Shown one piece after another: positions 1 to 8,963 of a DNA stretch of 64,000 nt. The position numbers were made by a program, and so were the translations under genes. The stretch is from Sinorhizobium sp. 8-89. GTDB taxonomy: Bacteria; Pseudomonadota; Alphaproteobacteria; Rhizobiales; Rhizobiaceae. The notes under the pieces were generated by a model, which saw only the letters and a program-made list of their open reading frames with translations, made no database searches and had not been told where the DNA came from. Positions within the stretch are counted from its first letter, which is position 1. Each line of letters begins with the position of its first letter. Location of the stretch: NCBI RefSeq assembly GCF_030124325.1, contig NZ_JASKLR010000011.1:62001-126000 (forward strand), written 5' to 3'.

Positions 1-398
1 CCGGCGCCGGCGGCTTCATCCTGCCGAACGATCGCGTCGACGTCATCATGGTCCGCAAATCCGAAGGCGACGACATCTATCTGACCGAGACTGTGCTGAG
101 CAATGTCCGCGTGCTGGCGATCGATCAGCAGGTGGCGGAGAATGAAGACGGTTCGAAATCGGTCGTCGGCACGACCGCCACACTCGAACTGACGCCGGAT
201 CAATCCAAGGTCATGACCGTCGCGCAGCAGATGGCCGAGCGCATTTCGTTGGCGCTTCGCAGCGTCGCCGATGCGCAGGAAGCCGATACGAACGCTGCGG
301 ACTACCTTTTGAGCGGCGACGGTCAGCCGAGCATTCAGGTCATCAAGTCAGGCTCCATCGTCAAGAGCGATGCTGCCGCCGTCCAGAACCAGAAGTGA
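1..398 (+). CDS. cpaB: Tad/Flp pilus assembly protein CpaB (RcpC), C-terminal part
   Basis: The gene enters from outside the window. The reading frame is open from base 3 and ends with TGA at 396-398. The visible residues begin GAGGFILPNDRVDVIM, the hallmark of the SAF/RcpC region of CpaB-family proteins, followed by a conserved stretch ending in a Thr/Leu-rich strand (TLELTPDQSKVMTVAQQMAE). CpaB is a periplasmic or outer-membrane-associated protein that supports secretin function in Tad pilus machines. The secretin gene cpaC follows at once, which fits the standard cpaB-cpaC order. The ATG at base 48 is internal to the domain and is not the true start. The N-terminus and signal sequence are not visible. 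Confidence 0.9.
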   Translation, partial: GAGGFILPNDRVDVIMVRKSEGDDIYLTETVLSNVRVLAIDQQVAENEDGSKSVVGTTATLELTPDQSKVMTVAQQMAERISLALRSVADAQEADTNAADYLLSGDGQPSIQVIKSGSIVKSDAAAVQNQK

Positions 399-417
399 AG
401 ATCGAACGGGGCGCAAG

Positions 418-1965
418 GTGAAGCGGAACGGAAACATATTTCGGACGTCGATCGCAGCCGGTCTGTCGTTCTGCCTGACGTTCTCGGGCATGGCGCTGCC
501 GGTGATGCCCGCGGCCGAGGCGGCCGCATCGTCGGTCGTCAGAATCGCGGATAGCGGTCCGGGCGTCAAGAAAACGATCAGTCTCGGCCTCAACAAGGCC
601 GTCGTCGTCGATCTCCCGACGGATGCCCATGACATTCTGGTGGCCGATCCGTCGCTTGCCGACGCCGTCACCCGCACCTCCCGGCGCATCTACCTATTCG
701 GCAAGGCGGTCGGCCAGACGAATATTTTCGTCTTTGGGCCGAATGGCGAGGAAATCGTCAGTCTCGAGGTCGCGGTCGAGCGCGATGTCGCCGGCCTCGA
801 AACGAACCTGCGGCGCTTCATTCCCGATGCGGACATCAAGGTCGAAATCATCTCCGATAACGTCGTCCTCACCGGCACCGTCCGCACGCCGCTCGACTCC
901 ACCAAGGCCGTCGATCTGGCGCGGGCCTTTCTGAAAGGCGGTGAGGCCACGACCCGCAACATCACCGCCCAGGGCAACAACGGCGATGCCGACATTTTCG
1001 CCGAGGACCGGCAAACCTCGCAGATCGTCAACTTGCTCACGATCGAGGGTGAGGACCAGGTAACCTTGAAGGTCACCGTCGCCGAGGTCAGTCGGCAAGT
1101 GCTGAAGCAGCTGGGATTCAATACCGCCGGAGCCGGCAGTTGGGGCTCCATTGACTTCCGCAATCCAGCTAATCTCGGCAATGCCATCGGCATCGACCCG
1201 ACGGCCACCATCGGCAAGACGATCGGCAGCACTATCATTGAAACCTACGTCAACGCGATGGAGCAAGCGGGCGTCATGCGCACGCTGGCCGAGCCGAGTC
1301 TGACGGCGATTTCCGGTCAGGAGGCCAAATTCTACGTGGGCGGCGACTTCCGCCTTGCCAGCGGACAGGAGACCTCACGGGAAATAGACGAGGATACCGG
1401 AAGGCCAAAGACGACCGTCGAGCGCGAGGTCACGGACGTCGAGTACGGTATCCGGCTGAACTTCAAGCCCGTCGTTCTCGGCCCCGGCCGCATAAGCCTC
1501 GCGGTTGAGACGGAAGTATCGGAACCGACCTTTGAGGGCGCTGTCGTAAGCGGCGACAAGCTCACCGACATTCCGGGTCAAACCTTCCTCGGCATCCGTC
1601 GGCGTGAAGCCTCGACCAGTGTCGAACTGCCGTCGGGCGGGTCGATCGTCATAGCCGGCCTCGTCCAGGATAACATCCGTCAAGCGATGTCCGGCCTGCC
1701 GGCCGCGTCGAAGATCCCGATTCTAGGGACTCTGTTTCGAAGCAAGGATTTCGTACGCAACGAGACGGAACTCGTCATCATCGCCACACCCTATCTGGTG
1801 CGCCCCGTCGCGCGCGCAGCACTCTCGCGTCCCGACGACAACTTCAACCCGGCCAACGATCTCGAGAGCTTCTTCCTCGGTCGCGTCAACCGGATTTACG
1901 GACACCCGGAGGTGGCGGCACCGGTCGGTCGTTATCACGGCAATGTCGGCTTCATCTACAAATAG
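418..1965 (+). CDS. cpaC: Tad/Flp pilus outer-membrane secretin CpaC (RcpA)
   Basis: About 515 residues from a GTG at 418. An in-frame ATG at 370 would overlap cpaB by 29 bases and add a charged, non-signal-like leader. From GTG the protein begins with Lys/Arg residues and a hydrophobic segment ending near AEAA, a good Sec signal peptide. Next comes an N-terminal pilus domain (ISLGLNKAVVVDLP, about residues 40-110), a BON-like region, and a C-terminal secretin domain from about residue 215 to 470 containing VAEVSRQVLKQLGF and the Gly-rich stretch ELPSGGSIVIAGL. CpaC should form the outer-membrane ring through which the Flp pilus passes. It is followed after 8 bases by cpaD. The family assignment is firm; the start is inferred. 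Confidence 0.93.
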   Translation: MKRNGNIFRTSIAAGLSFCLTFSGMALPVMPAAEAAASSVVRIADSGPGVKKTISLGLNKAVVVDLPTDAHDILVADPSLADAVTRTSRRIYLFGKAVGQTNIFVFGPNGEEIVSLEVAVERDVAGLETNLRRFIPDADIKVEIISDNVVLTGTVRTPLDSTKAVDLARAFLKGGEATTRNITAQGNNGDADIFAEDRQTSQIVNLLTIEGEDQVTLKVTVAEVSRQVLKQLGFNTAGAGSWGSIDFRNPANLGNAIGIDPTATIGKTIGSTIIETYVNAMEQAGVMRTLAEPSLTAISGQEAKFYVGGDFRLASGQETSREIDEDTGRPKTTVEREVTDVEYGIRLNFKPVVLGPGRISLAVETEVSEPTFEGAVVSGDKLTDIPGQTFLGIRRREASTSVELPSGGSIVIAGLVQDNIRQAMSGLPAASKIPILGTLFRSKDFVRNETELVIIATPYLVRPVARAALSRPDDNFNPANDLESFFLGRVNRIYGHPEVAAPVGRYHGNVGFIYK

Positions 1966-1973
1966 GTCGGGTC

Positions 1974-2720
1974 ATGAAAAACCGAAGCGCAGCGCAGAAC
2001 AGTCCTGAAAGGCAGACCCGGATGTCCCTCGACCGAAGCCGTTTCTTCGCTCGCGCAGCGTCTCGTGCGGCAGCGCTCGCCATCGTCGCCGCGCTGCTTG
2101 CAAGCTGCGGCACCAAGGACAAGCTGGCGACCGGCGCGATCCCGGACGATTATCGCACACGGCACCCGATCGTCCTTGCCGAGGCCGAGCGGACGATCGA
2201 CATTCCCGTCGCCTCCGGAGACACGCGGCTGCCGCAGGGGACTCGCGACGTCATCCGCGGATTTGCCGCGGAATACCGCCACGCTTCGAGCGGCGTCATC
2301 CAGATCATGCTGCCGCGCGGCTCAGCCAACAGCCATGCCGCCCACGCTGTCCGCAAGGATATCCGCCGTCAGCTGGCGGCGGTCGGCGTGCCGGCGAAAA
2401 GGGTGATCGAAACGAGCTACGAAGCCGGTGCAACCGGCGACGCGGCGCCTATTCGCCTGAGCTACGTCGCGATTGCCGCACAGACCGCTCCCTGCGGCGA
2501 GTGGCCCGAGGATCTGACGCTCAATACGCTGCAAAACCGCAACTACTACAATTTCGGCTGCGCCACGCAATCCAATCTCGCCGCCCAGATCGCCAATCCG
2601 ACGGATCTCATCGGTCCGCGCCAGATGTCGCCGATCGACGCTGAGCAACGTGGCGAAGTGATCAAGACGTGGCGCGGCACGGAGACGGATAACGGCGGCA
2701 CGACGGTCATCTTCAATTGA
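1974..2720 (+). CDS. cpaD: Tad/Flp pilus assembly lipoprotein CpaD
   Basis: A 248-residue protein with an N-terminal hydrophobic stretch ending in the lipobox LLASC (Cys45 with the start at 1974; an alternative ATG at 2022 gives Cys29). The body is typical of CpaD: a Pro/Ile-rich segment YRTRHPIVLAEAERTIDIPV, a mid-region predicted to be an alpha/beta fold, and a C-terminal motif NFGCATQSNLAAQIANPTDL that is strongly conserved in this family. CpaD is an outer-membrane pilotin-like lipoprotein working with the CpaC secretin. It lies 8 bases after cpaC, and its stop overlaps possible upstream starts of cpaE, so it is translated within one operon. Which of the two ATGs is used is uncertain. Confidence 0.9.
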   Translation: MKNRSAAQNSPERQTRMSLDRSRFFARAASRAAALAIVAALLASCGTKDKLATGAIPDDYRTRHPIVLAEAERTIDIPVASGDTRLPQGTRDVIRGFAAEYRHASSGVIQIMLPRGSANSHAAHAVRKDIRRQLAAVGVPAKRVIETSYEAGATGDAAPIRLSYVAIAAQTAPCGEWPEDLTLNTLQNRNYYNFGCATQSNLAAQIANPTDLIGPRQMSPIDAEQRGEVIKTWRGTETDNGGTTVIFN

Positions 2721-2740
2721 TGGACCCCCAGGGAAAAGCG

Positions 2741-4027
2741 ATGAGCGCCATTGAATACAATATCGACAGCGGCGGAGCGGCCGACCTTTCCGTCGACGCC
2801 GCGCGCCCGGGCGATCTCGATCAGTTGAGGCCGCTGCCGCGCATTTCGATCCACGCGTTTTGCGAGAGCGACGCCGTGCTGCGGCTCATGGAGCGCTGCG
2901 GTCAGGATCGCCGCATGGCGAAGGTCAGCCTTCGGATCACCGGCGGCAGCGTTGCCGCTGCCGCCAACATGTTCGCCAGCGTATCGACCCCGAACCTGAT
3001 CATCCTCGAAACCAGCACAGAGCCGCGCTCGCTGCTTGCAGAACTCGCACCGCTGGCGGAAGTCTGTGATCCGAGCACCAAGGTCGTCATCATCGGCCGC
3101 TACAACGACATTGCCCTCTATCGCGATCTGATCCGCAACGGCATTTCCGAATACATGGTCGCTCCGGTGTCGATGGCGGATGTCCTGACGGCGGTTTCGG
3201 CGATCTTCGTCGATCCGGACGCCGAGCCGCTGGGTCGAAGCCTTGCCTTCATCGGCGCAAAGGGTGGTTGCGGCTCGTCGGTGATCGCCCACAATTGCGC
3301 CTGGGGCATTTCCAATCTGTTTTCGACGGAGACCATTCTCGCCGATCTCGATCTGCCCTACGGCACGGCGAACATCGATTTCGACCAGGACCCGCCGCAG
3401 GGCATTTCGGAGGCGGTCTTTGCGCCGGACAGGCTGGACGAGGTCTTCCTCGACCGTCTTCTGACGAAATGTTCCGAGCATTTGTCGCTGCTCGCAGCAC
3501 CCTCGATGCTCGACCGCGCTTATGATTTCGAAGCCGGCGCCTTCCATCCGATTCTCGAAATTCTCCAGCGCAGCGCGCCCGTCTCTGTCCTCGACGTGCC
3601 GCATGTCTGGTCCGACTGGACCCGTTCGGTTCTGGCGGAGGCCGACGAGGTGGTGGTGACGGCCGTTCCGGACCTGGCCAGCCTCAGAAACACGAAGAAC
3701 CTCTTCGACGCGCTGAAGAAAATTCGTCCGAACGACAGGGCGCCGCACCTCATCTTGAACCAGGTGGGCATGCCGAAACGGCCGGAAATCGCACCGAACG
3801 AGTTCTGCGAGTCGCTCGAGCTCGAGGCCGCCGCCATTATCCCGTTCGATGCGGTTCTCTTCGGCAACGCCTCCAACAGCGGACGCATGATCGCGGAGAT
3901 CGACAGGAAGTCTCCGGCCGCCGAAACCTTCTCGCAGCTCGCACATCTGCTGACCGGACGCGCGACCATCAAGAAGGCGCGCAAGGGAGGGCTCGGCAAG
4001 GTGCTCGCCCGGCTCCGCGGTCGATAG
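2741..4027 (+). CDS. cpaE: Tad/Flp pilus localisation ATPase CpaE (TadZ)
   Basis: About 428 residues from ATG 2741, preceded by AGGGA at 7 bases. Earlier in-frame TTG/ATG codons at 2717 and 2720 overlap the cpaD stop and lack a better ribosome site. The N-terminal part is a receiver-like domain (IILETSTEP, VVIIGRYNDIALYRDLI) without an obvious phospho-acceptor arrangement. The second half is a ParA/MinD-like ATPase with a deviant Walker A, GAKGGCGSS, near residue 171, a switch region ILADLDLPYG, and DVPHVWSDW. These are the marks of CpaE/TadZ, which places the Tad machine at the cell pole or other site on the inner membrane. It lies between cpaD and cpaF as in other alphaproteobacteria. Confidence 0.92.
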   Translation: MSAIEYNIDSGGAADLSVDAARPGDLDQLRPLPRISIHAFCESDAVLRLMERCGQDRRMAKVSLRITGGSVAAAANMFASVSTPNLIILETSTEPRSLLAELAPLAEVCDPSTKVVIIGRYNDIALYRDLIRNGISEYMVAPVSMADVLTAVSAIFVDPDAEPLGRSLAFIGAKGGCGSSVIAHNCAWGISNLFSTETILADLDLPYGTANIDFDQDPPQGISEAVFAPDRLDEVFLDRLLTKCSEHLSLLAAPSMLDRAYDFEAGAFHPILEILQRSAPVSVLDVPHVWSDWTRSVLAEADEVVVTAVPDLASLRNTKNLFDALKKIRPNDRAPHLILNQVGMPKRPEIAPNEFCESLELEAAAIIPFDAVLFGNASNSGRMIAEIDRKSPAAETFSQLAHLLTGRATIKKARKGGLGKVLARLRGR

Positions 4028-4058
4028 CGTCGTCCAATGAAGCAACCGGATTGAAGTG

Positions 4059-5525
4059 ATGTTTGGCAAACGCGGAAATGAAGGTTTTGGCAAGGCTGGC
4101 GCGGTGAGCCCTGTGCCTCCGCCGCCCATGCCGGCCGCACAGCCGGCTGCTGCGGAGCGATCGGTGGCACCCGTTCTCGCCGAACCCGTCGTCGCCCCGG
4201 TCCGTCCGCAACCCGCGGCTCCGCCGGCACGCCGTCGCGCGCCCCGGGCCGAGGACTATTACGACACCAAATCGCAGGTCTTTTCCGCGCTGATCGACAC
4301 GATCGATCTCTCGCAGCTCTCCAAGCTCGACACCGAAAGCGCGCGCGAGGAAATTCGCGATATCGTCAACGATATCATCACCATCAAGAATTTCGCGATG
4401 TCGATCGCCGAGCAGGAGGAACTGCTCGATGACATCTGCAACGACGTGCTTGGATACGGGCCGCTGGAGCCGCTGCTTGCGCGTGACGACATCGCCGACA
4501 TCATGGTCAATGGCGCCGGTCAGACATTCATCGAAGTCGGCGGCAAGGTGCAGGAATCGGAAATCCGCTTTCGCGACAACGCGCAACTGTTGTCCATCTG
4601 CCAGCGCATCGTCAGCCAGGTGGGCCGGCGCGTAGATGAATCGAGCCCGATCTGCGACGCGCGCCTGCCCGATGGATCGCGCGTGAACGTCATCGCCCCG
4701 CCTTTGGCAATCGACGGCACGGCGCTCACGATCCGCAAGTTCAAGAAAGACAAGCTGACGCTGGAACAATTGGTGCGTTTCGGATCGATCACGCCGGAGG
4801 GCGCCGTCCTCCTGCAGATCATCGGCCGCGTCCGCTGCAACATCGTCATTTCCGGCGGTACCGGTTCGGGCAAGACGACGCTGCTCAACTGCCTCACCCG
4901 CTATATCGACAGCGACGAACGAGTCATCACCTGCGAGGATTCGGCCGAACTGCAACTGCAGCAACCGCATGTGGTTCGCCTCGAAACCCGCCCGCCGAAC
5001 ATCGAGGGCGAGGGCGAGATCACCATGCGCGATCTCATCAAGAACTGCCTGCGCATGCGCCCCGAACGCATCATCGTCGGCGAAGTGCGCGGCCCTGAAG
5101 TTTTCGACCTGTTGCAGGCGATGAACACTGGTCACGACGGCTCGATGGGCACGATCCACGCCAACACGCCGCGCGAATGCCTGAGCCGCATGGAATCCAT
5201 GATCGCCATGGGCGGCTATACGCTGCCGGCCAAGACCGTTCGCGAAATCATCGCGGGCTCGGTCGATGTCATCATCCAGGCCTCGCGCCTGCGCGACGGT
5301 TCCCGCCGGATCACGCATGTTACCGAAGTGGTCGGCATGGAAGGCGACGTGATCATTACGCAGGACCTGATGCGCTACGAGATCGACGGCGAGGATGCCA
5401 ATGGCAGGATCATCGGCCGGCATGTTTCGACCGGTATCGGCCGACCGCATTTCTGGGACCGCGCGCGCTATTTCAACGAGGACAAGCGGCTCGCCGCAAC
5501 GCTCGACGCGATGGAAAAGAACTAG
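4059..5525 (+). CDS. cpaF: Tad/Flp pilus secretion ATPase CpaF (TadA)
   Basis: A 488-residue type II/IV secretion-type ATPase, starting at ATG 4059 (a GTG directly before it is less likely). After a Pro/Ala-rich N-terminal tail of about 65 residues comes a helical N-terminal domain ([19 protein letters not shown]), then Walker [13 protein letters not shown] near residue 265, an Asp box [20 protein letters not shown], Walker [13 protein letters not shown] near 333 and the His box [15 protein letters not shown]. CpaF hydrolyses ATP in the cytoplasm to drive pilin extrusion, acting on the TadB/TadC platform encoded just downstream. The 31-base gap from cpaE and the shared direction suggest one transcript. 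Confidence 0.95.
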   Translation: MFGKRGNEGFGKAGAVSPVPPPPMPAAQPAAAERSVAPVLAEPVVAPVRPQPAAPPARRRAPRAEDYYDTKSQVFSALIDTIDLSQLSKLDTESAREEIRDIVNDIITIKNFAMSIAEQEELLDDICNDVLGYGPLEPLLARDDIADIMVNGAGQTFIEVGGKVQESEIRFRDNAQLLSICQRIVSQVGRRVDESSPICDARLPDGSRVNVIAPPLAIDGTALTIRKFKKDKLTLEQLVRFGSITPEGAVLLQIIGRVRCNIVISGGTGSGKTTLLNCLTRYIDSDERVITCEDSAELQLQQPHVVRLETRPPNIEGEGEITMRDLIKNCLRMRPERIIVGEVRGPEVFDLLQAMNTGHDGSMGTIHANTPRECLSRMESMIAMGGYTLPAKTVREIIAGSVDVIIQASRLRDGSRRITHVTEVVGMEGDVIITQDLMRYEIDGEDANGRIIGRHVSTGIGRPHFWDRARYFNEDKRLAATLDAMEKN

Positions 5526-5578
5526 AGGAATTCCAGGAAGACTGTAACGGCTTTCCGGCCGGATTGCGTAGTTTCAAA
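5526..5578. repeat. Dispersed palindromic intergenic repeat, family 1 (copy A)
   Basis: The 159-base space between cpaF and tadB contains AATTCCAGGAAG, then GGCTTTCCGGCCGGATTGCG and GTTTCAAA. The same order of blocks (AATTCCAGGAAAAGTGT, CGGTTTTCCGTCCGGAATTG, CGTTTCAAA) recurs at 26229-26286 and 31151-31209, and in weaker form at 35807-35862. The arms around CGGTTTTCCG and GGAATT can fold into hairpins. Just after it, GTTTCCTGTTTCAATGAAAC (from about 5590) is a further small inverted repeat. This copy lies inside the tad operon rather than at its end. Confidence 0.6.
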
Positions 5579-5684
5579 GGGTTAGATCGTTTCCTGTTTC
5601 AATGAAACGGTGAAATGAACTGGAGCGGCACGGGCGAAGGCGCGAACGACTTCGTGCCCGCCGAAGCAAAGGAACAGGTCGACG

Positions 5685-6695
5685 ATGTTCGGCATAGACA
5701 TCACCGTTCTGGCACTGGCTGGCCTCGTCGCGGTTGCGGCGGCGGCGCTCGCCTACGGTGTGCTGTTCTCGCGCATCGAGAACGAGAAGAAGGCGGAAGG
5801 TCGCTTCCGCCGGGTCAGCGCCGCCGAAACGGATCGGACCAAGATCAAGGCGGCGCGCGATCGCGTCAACGAGATGTCGAAGCGGCGCAAGTCAGTTCAG
5901 GACTCTTTGAAGGAACTCGAAAAGAAGCAGCAGGAAAAATCTGCGAAGGCTGCGCCATCGATGAAGACTCGTCTGGCACAGGCGAACCTCTCGATATCGG
6001 TGACGCAATTTTATCTTTTCAGCGCTCTCTTTGGCGTTTTCGCTTTCCTGCTTGCATTGATTTCCGGCACCGGGCCGCTTGTTGCCGCAGGCATCGCGCT
6101 GATCGCGGCGGCCGGCCTGCCGCGCTGGATCGTCGGCTTCATGATCAAGCGGCGCTGCAAGAAATTCCTTGAGGAATTCCCGAATGCGCTCGATGTCATG
6201 ATCCGTTCGATCAAGTCCGGCCTTCCCCTTAACGACGCGCTGCGGCTGATCGCCAGCGACGGACAGGAGCCGGTCAAGACGGAATTCCGTCGTGTGGTCG
6301 ATTCCCAGCAGGTCGGCCTCACCGTGCCGGAAGCCTGTGCCCGCATGACGCAGGGCATTCCTCTGCCCGAAGTGAATTTCTTCGCCATCGTGATCGGCAT
6401 CCAGGCACAGGCAGGCGGCAACCTCTCGGAAGCGCTCGGCAATCTCTCCAAGGTCCTGCGCGAGCGCAAGAAGATGAAGGCGAAGGTCAATGCGCTCTCC
6501 ATGGAGGCAAAGGCATCCGCCTGCATCATCGGTGCGCTCCCCTTCATCGTCGCGACGCTCGTTTATCTCACGTCGCCCGACTACATGATAATTCTCTTCA
6601 CCGACCCGCGCGGCCACCTCATCATGGGTGCTTCCGCCGTCTGGATGAGCATCGGCATCTGGATGATGCGCAACATGATCAATTTCGACATTTGA
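5685..6695 (+). CDS. tadB: Tad/Flp pilus inner-membrane platform protein TadB
   Basis: A 336-residue membrane protein. A first transmembrane segment (LALAGLVAVAAAALAYGVLF) is followed by a strongly charged, likely coiled-coil region (residues about 25-85, rich in Lys, Glu and Arg), two membrane segments near residues 105-150, and a T2SSF domain beginning at FPNALDVMIRSIKSGLPLNDAL (about residue 164). Two more membrane segments close the protein. TadB pairs with TadC to form the PilC/GspF-like platform on which the CpaF ATPase acts. The start ATG is preceded by GGAACAGG at a good distance. It is separated from cpaF by a repeat element but is in the same direction. Confidence 0.93.
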   Translation: MFGIDITVLALAGLVAVAAAALAYGVLFSRIENEKKAEGRFRRVSAAETDRTKIKAARDRVNEMSKRRKSVQDSLKELEKKQQEKSAKAAPSMKTRLAQANLSISVTQFYLFSALFGVFAFLLALISGTGPLVAAGIALIAAAGLPRWIVGFMIKRRCKKFLEEFPNALDVMIRSIKSGLPLNDALRLIASDGQEPVKTEFRRVVDSQQVGLTVPEACARMTQGIPLPEVNFFAIVIGIQAQAGGNLSEALGNLSKVLRERKKMKAKVNALSMEAKASACIIGALPFIVATLVYLTSPDYMIILFTDPRGHLIMGASAVWMSIGIWMMRNMINFDI

Positions 6696-6711
6696 GGTTG
6701 GAGCGCTAGCG

Positions 6712-7695
6712 GTGGATGCCTGGGTTAAAACACTGACCGATCCGAACATCATAATCGCCGCTCTGGTCTCGATGGCGGTGCTGGCGACGTTCTATTCGCT
6801 TGCCGTCCCGTTCTTCGAACGGGGCGACCTGACGAAGCGCATGAGATCGGTGGCGACCGAACGCGAATTCATTCGCGCCCGCGAGCGCGCGCGGCTGAAT
6901 GCCGAAGCCGCCAGCGGCAGAGGAAGTCTGCGGACGCAGAACAACACCTCGGTGCGCCAGATCGTCGAGCGGCTGAACCTGAAAAAGGCGCTCGTCGACG
7001 ACAACACCGTCAACCGTTTGAAAACAGCAGGCTATCGATCGCAGAACGCGCTCAATACCTTCCTTTTTGCTCGGTTCTGCCTGCCGTTTCTGTTTCTCAT
7101 CGTCGCTGTCGTCTATATTTTCGTCCTCGGCAACTTTGCCGACAAGCCGCTCATGATCAGGCTGCTGTTCGCCGTAGGCTTCGCTTATCTCGGCTTCTAT
7201 GCGCCGAATATCTTCATCGTCAATGCGATCTCCAAACGCCAGCATTCGATCCGCCGCGCCTGGCCCGATGCGCTGGACCTGTTGCTGATCTGCGTCGAAT
7301 CAGGAGTCTCCATGGAACTTGCCATGCGCCGCGTGGCCGACGAGATCGCAGCGCAATCCCCGCCGCTGGCGGAGGAGCTGGTGCTGACGACGGCGGAGCT
7401 TTCATTCCTGCCGGACCGGCGCGTCGCGCTCGAAAACCTCGGCCTGCGCACCGGCATCGACGACGTGAAGTCGGTGACCCAGGCCCTGATCCAGGCCGAT
7501 CGCTACGGCACGCCGGTGGCGCAGGCCCTGCGCGTGCTGGCCCAGGAAAGCCGCGACCAGCGCATGAATGCGGCGGAAAAAAAGGCGGCCGCGCTGCCGC
7601 CGAAACTCACGGTGCCGATGATTCTTTTCTTCCTGCCGGTTCTCGTCGCCGTGATCCTCGGCCCGGCCGGCATTCAGGTGGCGGACAAATTTTAG
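6712..7695 (+). CDS. tadC: Tad/Flp pilus inner-membrane platform protein TadC
   Basis: A 327-residue membrane protein starting with GTG at 6712, preceded by GAGGTTGGAG; no ATG lies at a sensible place. It has a membrane segment near residues 12-30, an Arg-rich cytoplasmic stretch, a pair of membrane segments about residues 120-170, a T2SSF domain from WPDALDLLLICVESGVSMELAMRRV (about residue 183), and a last membrane segment FLPVLVAVILGPAGIQV near the end. The pattern is that of TadC, the paralogue and partner of TadB. The 16-base gap from tadB shows co-translation. A tadD-like gene follows but on the opposite strand. Confidence 0.93.
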   Translation: MDAWVKTLTDPNIIIAALVSMAVLATFYSLAVPFFERGDLTKRMRSVATEREFIRARERARLNAEAASGRGSLRTQNNTSVRQIVERLNLKKALVDDNTVNRLKTAGYRSQNALNTFLFARFCLPFLFLIVAVVYIFVLGNFADKPLMIRLLFAVGFAYLGFYAPNIFIVNAISKRQHSIRRAWPDALDLLLICVESGVSMELAMRRVADEIAAQSPPLAEELVLTTAELSFLPDRRVALENLGLRTGIDDVKSVTQALIQADRYGTPVAQALRVLAQESRDQRMNAAEKKAAALPPKLTVPMILFFLPVLVAVILGPAGIQVADKF

Positions 7696-7838
7696 AAAGT
7701 CCGCGTTGCAAGGGGTAAGCGCGCGTTGCTCCAGATCTTGCTTGTCGTCGCTGTAAACGCTGCCTGCGCGCGGAGGCTCGCATTGGGCACCTGCCGGCCA
7801 GGCGTGCGAGATAATGGGGCGCCGCCCACCAATGCGGC

Positions 7839-7966
7839 ATCCTCGGGCTCGAGGATCCAGTCGCAAACGCTGTTCCTGCATGCCGTCCATCCGACCGGGC
7901 GTGACCTGTTTTTCGAGTTCTTGCGACGTTGCGCCTGGATCCTCGGGTCAAGCCCGAGGATGACGG
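7839..7966. repeat. Two copies of the GGATCCTCGGG palindromic repeat (family 3)
   Basis: Between convergent tadC and tadD (7696-8010, no gene) the sequence ATCCTCGGGCTCGAGGATCC occupies 7839-7858, and CTGGATCCTCGGGTCAAGCC followed by CGAGGATGACGGC occupies about 7935-7966. Both are near-perfect palindromes around CCTCGGG/CCCGAGG. A third copy is at 11722-11755. This short element, with a GGATCC arm and a CGAGGATGAC arm, is common between genes in rhizobia and relatives. The rest of the gap shows no other coding potential that I can support. Confidence 0.6.
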
Positions 7967-7996
7967 CAGAATGGGGGCAGCGGGGCCCGGGTGGAA

Positions 7997-8037
7997 GAAA
8001 AAAGCCGGCGTTAGTTGGTGCCTGCGTCGTCGGCTTT
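7997..8037 (-). terminator. Intrinsic terminator overlapping the 3' end of tadD
   Basis: On the minus strand AAAGCCG (8037-8031) can pair with CGGCTTT (8007-8001), followed by a T-run (8003-7997). The left arm is inside the last codons of the tadD-like gene. The loop is long (23 bases), so the hairpin is weaker than most. Confidence 0.4.
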
Positions 8038-8832
8038 GGCAAGCTGCTTCCAGGCTCCCTGCTGTGACAGCATCGACCTGAGATAGGTGACGTTTGCTTC
8101 CGCCTGCTCCGCGGTCAATTCCTGACTGGCGATTGCTTCGGCTTCCTTGAAGCGTCCCTGGAGGCCGACGGCGAGGGCGAGGTTCTGCCGGACGCTGCTG
8201 TCGGCGCCGGGCTGATCGGCGGCCGATTTGAGATAGGTTTCGGCGGTCCTGAGATCCTTTGTCAGCAGGTAGGACATGCCGAGATTGGAGAGCACGGACG
8301 GCTCGTTGGGGCGCAGGTCCAAGGCCTCGCGGTATCTGAGACGCGCTTCCGACGACCGGCCGAGCTGGTCGAGAACCGCGCCCTCCGCGGATTTCAGCTT
8401 CCAGTCCGGACGGTCCGGCGTTTGCGCCCGGCGGATCGTCGTCAATGCCTGTTCGAGCTGGCCGGCCGCGGCCTGCGCCTTGCCGTAGGCACCCAGAACC
8501 TCGCGATCCGAGGGATGATTGATCGCCACCTGTTGCATCACGGCGAGCGCCTGTTCGTTGCGGCCGGTCATGCGCAACAGATTGGCGTAGTTGAGACCCG
8601 CCTCGCGATCTCTAGGGTTGCGCTCATAGGCCTGCCCGATGCTCTCCGCAGCCTGCGAGAGCTCCGTTGCGTTCATCGATTGTACGGGCTTCGAGTGCGT
8701 CGGGATCGAGCCGGTGGTGAGCTCCTTCTTTTGCTGGCCGGCGCAGCCGGCGAGCGACAGCGCGACAAGCACCACGGCGGTACTCTGAATAAGTCGAGGG
8801 AGTAAGGGCGAGCAAATGGCTTGAGCGGTCAT
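8011..8832 (-). CDS. tadD: TadD-like TPR lipoprotein
   Basis: 273 residues from ATG 8832, which has GGGGA about 9 bases upstream; an ATG at 8850 adds six residues with no better site. The N-terminus is a lipoprotein signal ending LSLAGC (Cys30). Then come several tetratricopeptide repeats between about residues 60 and 240 (AGLNYANLLRMTGRNEQAL, LGAYGKAQAAAGQLEQAL, LSNLGMSYLLTKDLRTAE). TadD proteins are periplasm-facing TPR lipoproteins that support Tad pilus assembly. Unusually for the locus, it is convergent with tadC, so it must have its own promoter in the 131 bases before the aminopeptidase gene. The tadD name rests on the lipobox, TPRs and position. Confidence 0.85.
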   Translation of the reverse strand: MTAQAICSPLLPRLIQSTAVVLVALSLAGCAGQQKKELTTGSIPTHSKPVQSMNATELSQAAESIGQAYERNPRDREAGLNYANLLRMTGRNEQALAVMQQVAINHPSDREVLGAYGKAQAAAGQLEQALTTIRRAQTPDRPDWKLKSAEGAVLDQLGRSSEARLRYREALDLRPNEPSVLSNLGMSYLLTKDLRTAETYLKSAADQPGADSSVRQNLALAVGLQGRFKEAEAIASQELTAEQAEANVTYLRSMLSQQGAWKQLAKADDAGTN

Positions 8833-8963
8833 GAGTGGTGTCCCCAGCATGCGTTCGCACCGGAACTCCCAACATCAGCGGCGCAACTTTCACTCCAGCA
8901 ATAATCTGTTAACCCTAACGGAGCGTTAATCGCGCGATCCGTTTCTGTCAGTCGAGGATTTCC

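Noticed and set aside
2546..4129. Long open frame antisense to cpaE
   Set aside because: High-GC shadow frame: Arg/Asp-rich, low-complexity translation, no family motif, and opposite a clear CpaE gene. Similar frames opposite cpaF (3969-5450), the aminopeptidase (8829-10364), PBP1A (39800-41734) and acrB (53042-54529) were rejected for the same reason.
8904..8932. Possible CtrA site (TTAACCCTAACGGAGCGTTAA) before the aminopeptidase gene
   Set aside because: The two TTAA half-sites are 13 bases apart, not the 7 required by the CtrA consensus, and the gene is not cell-cycle linked.
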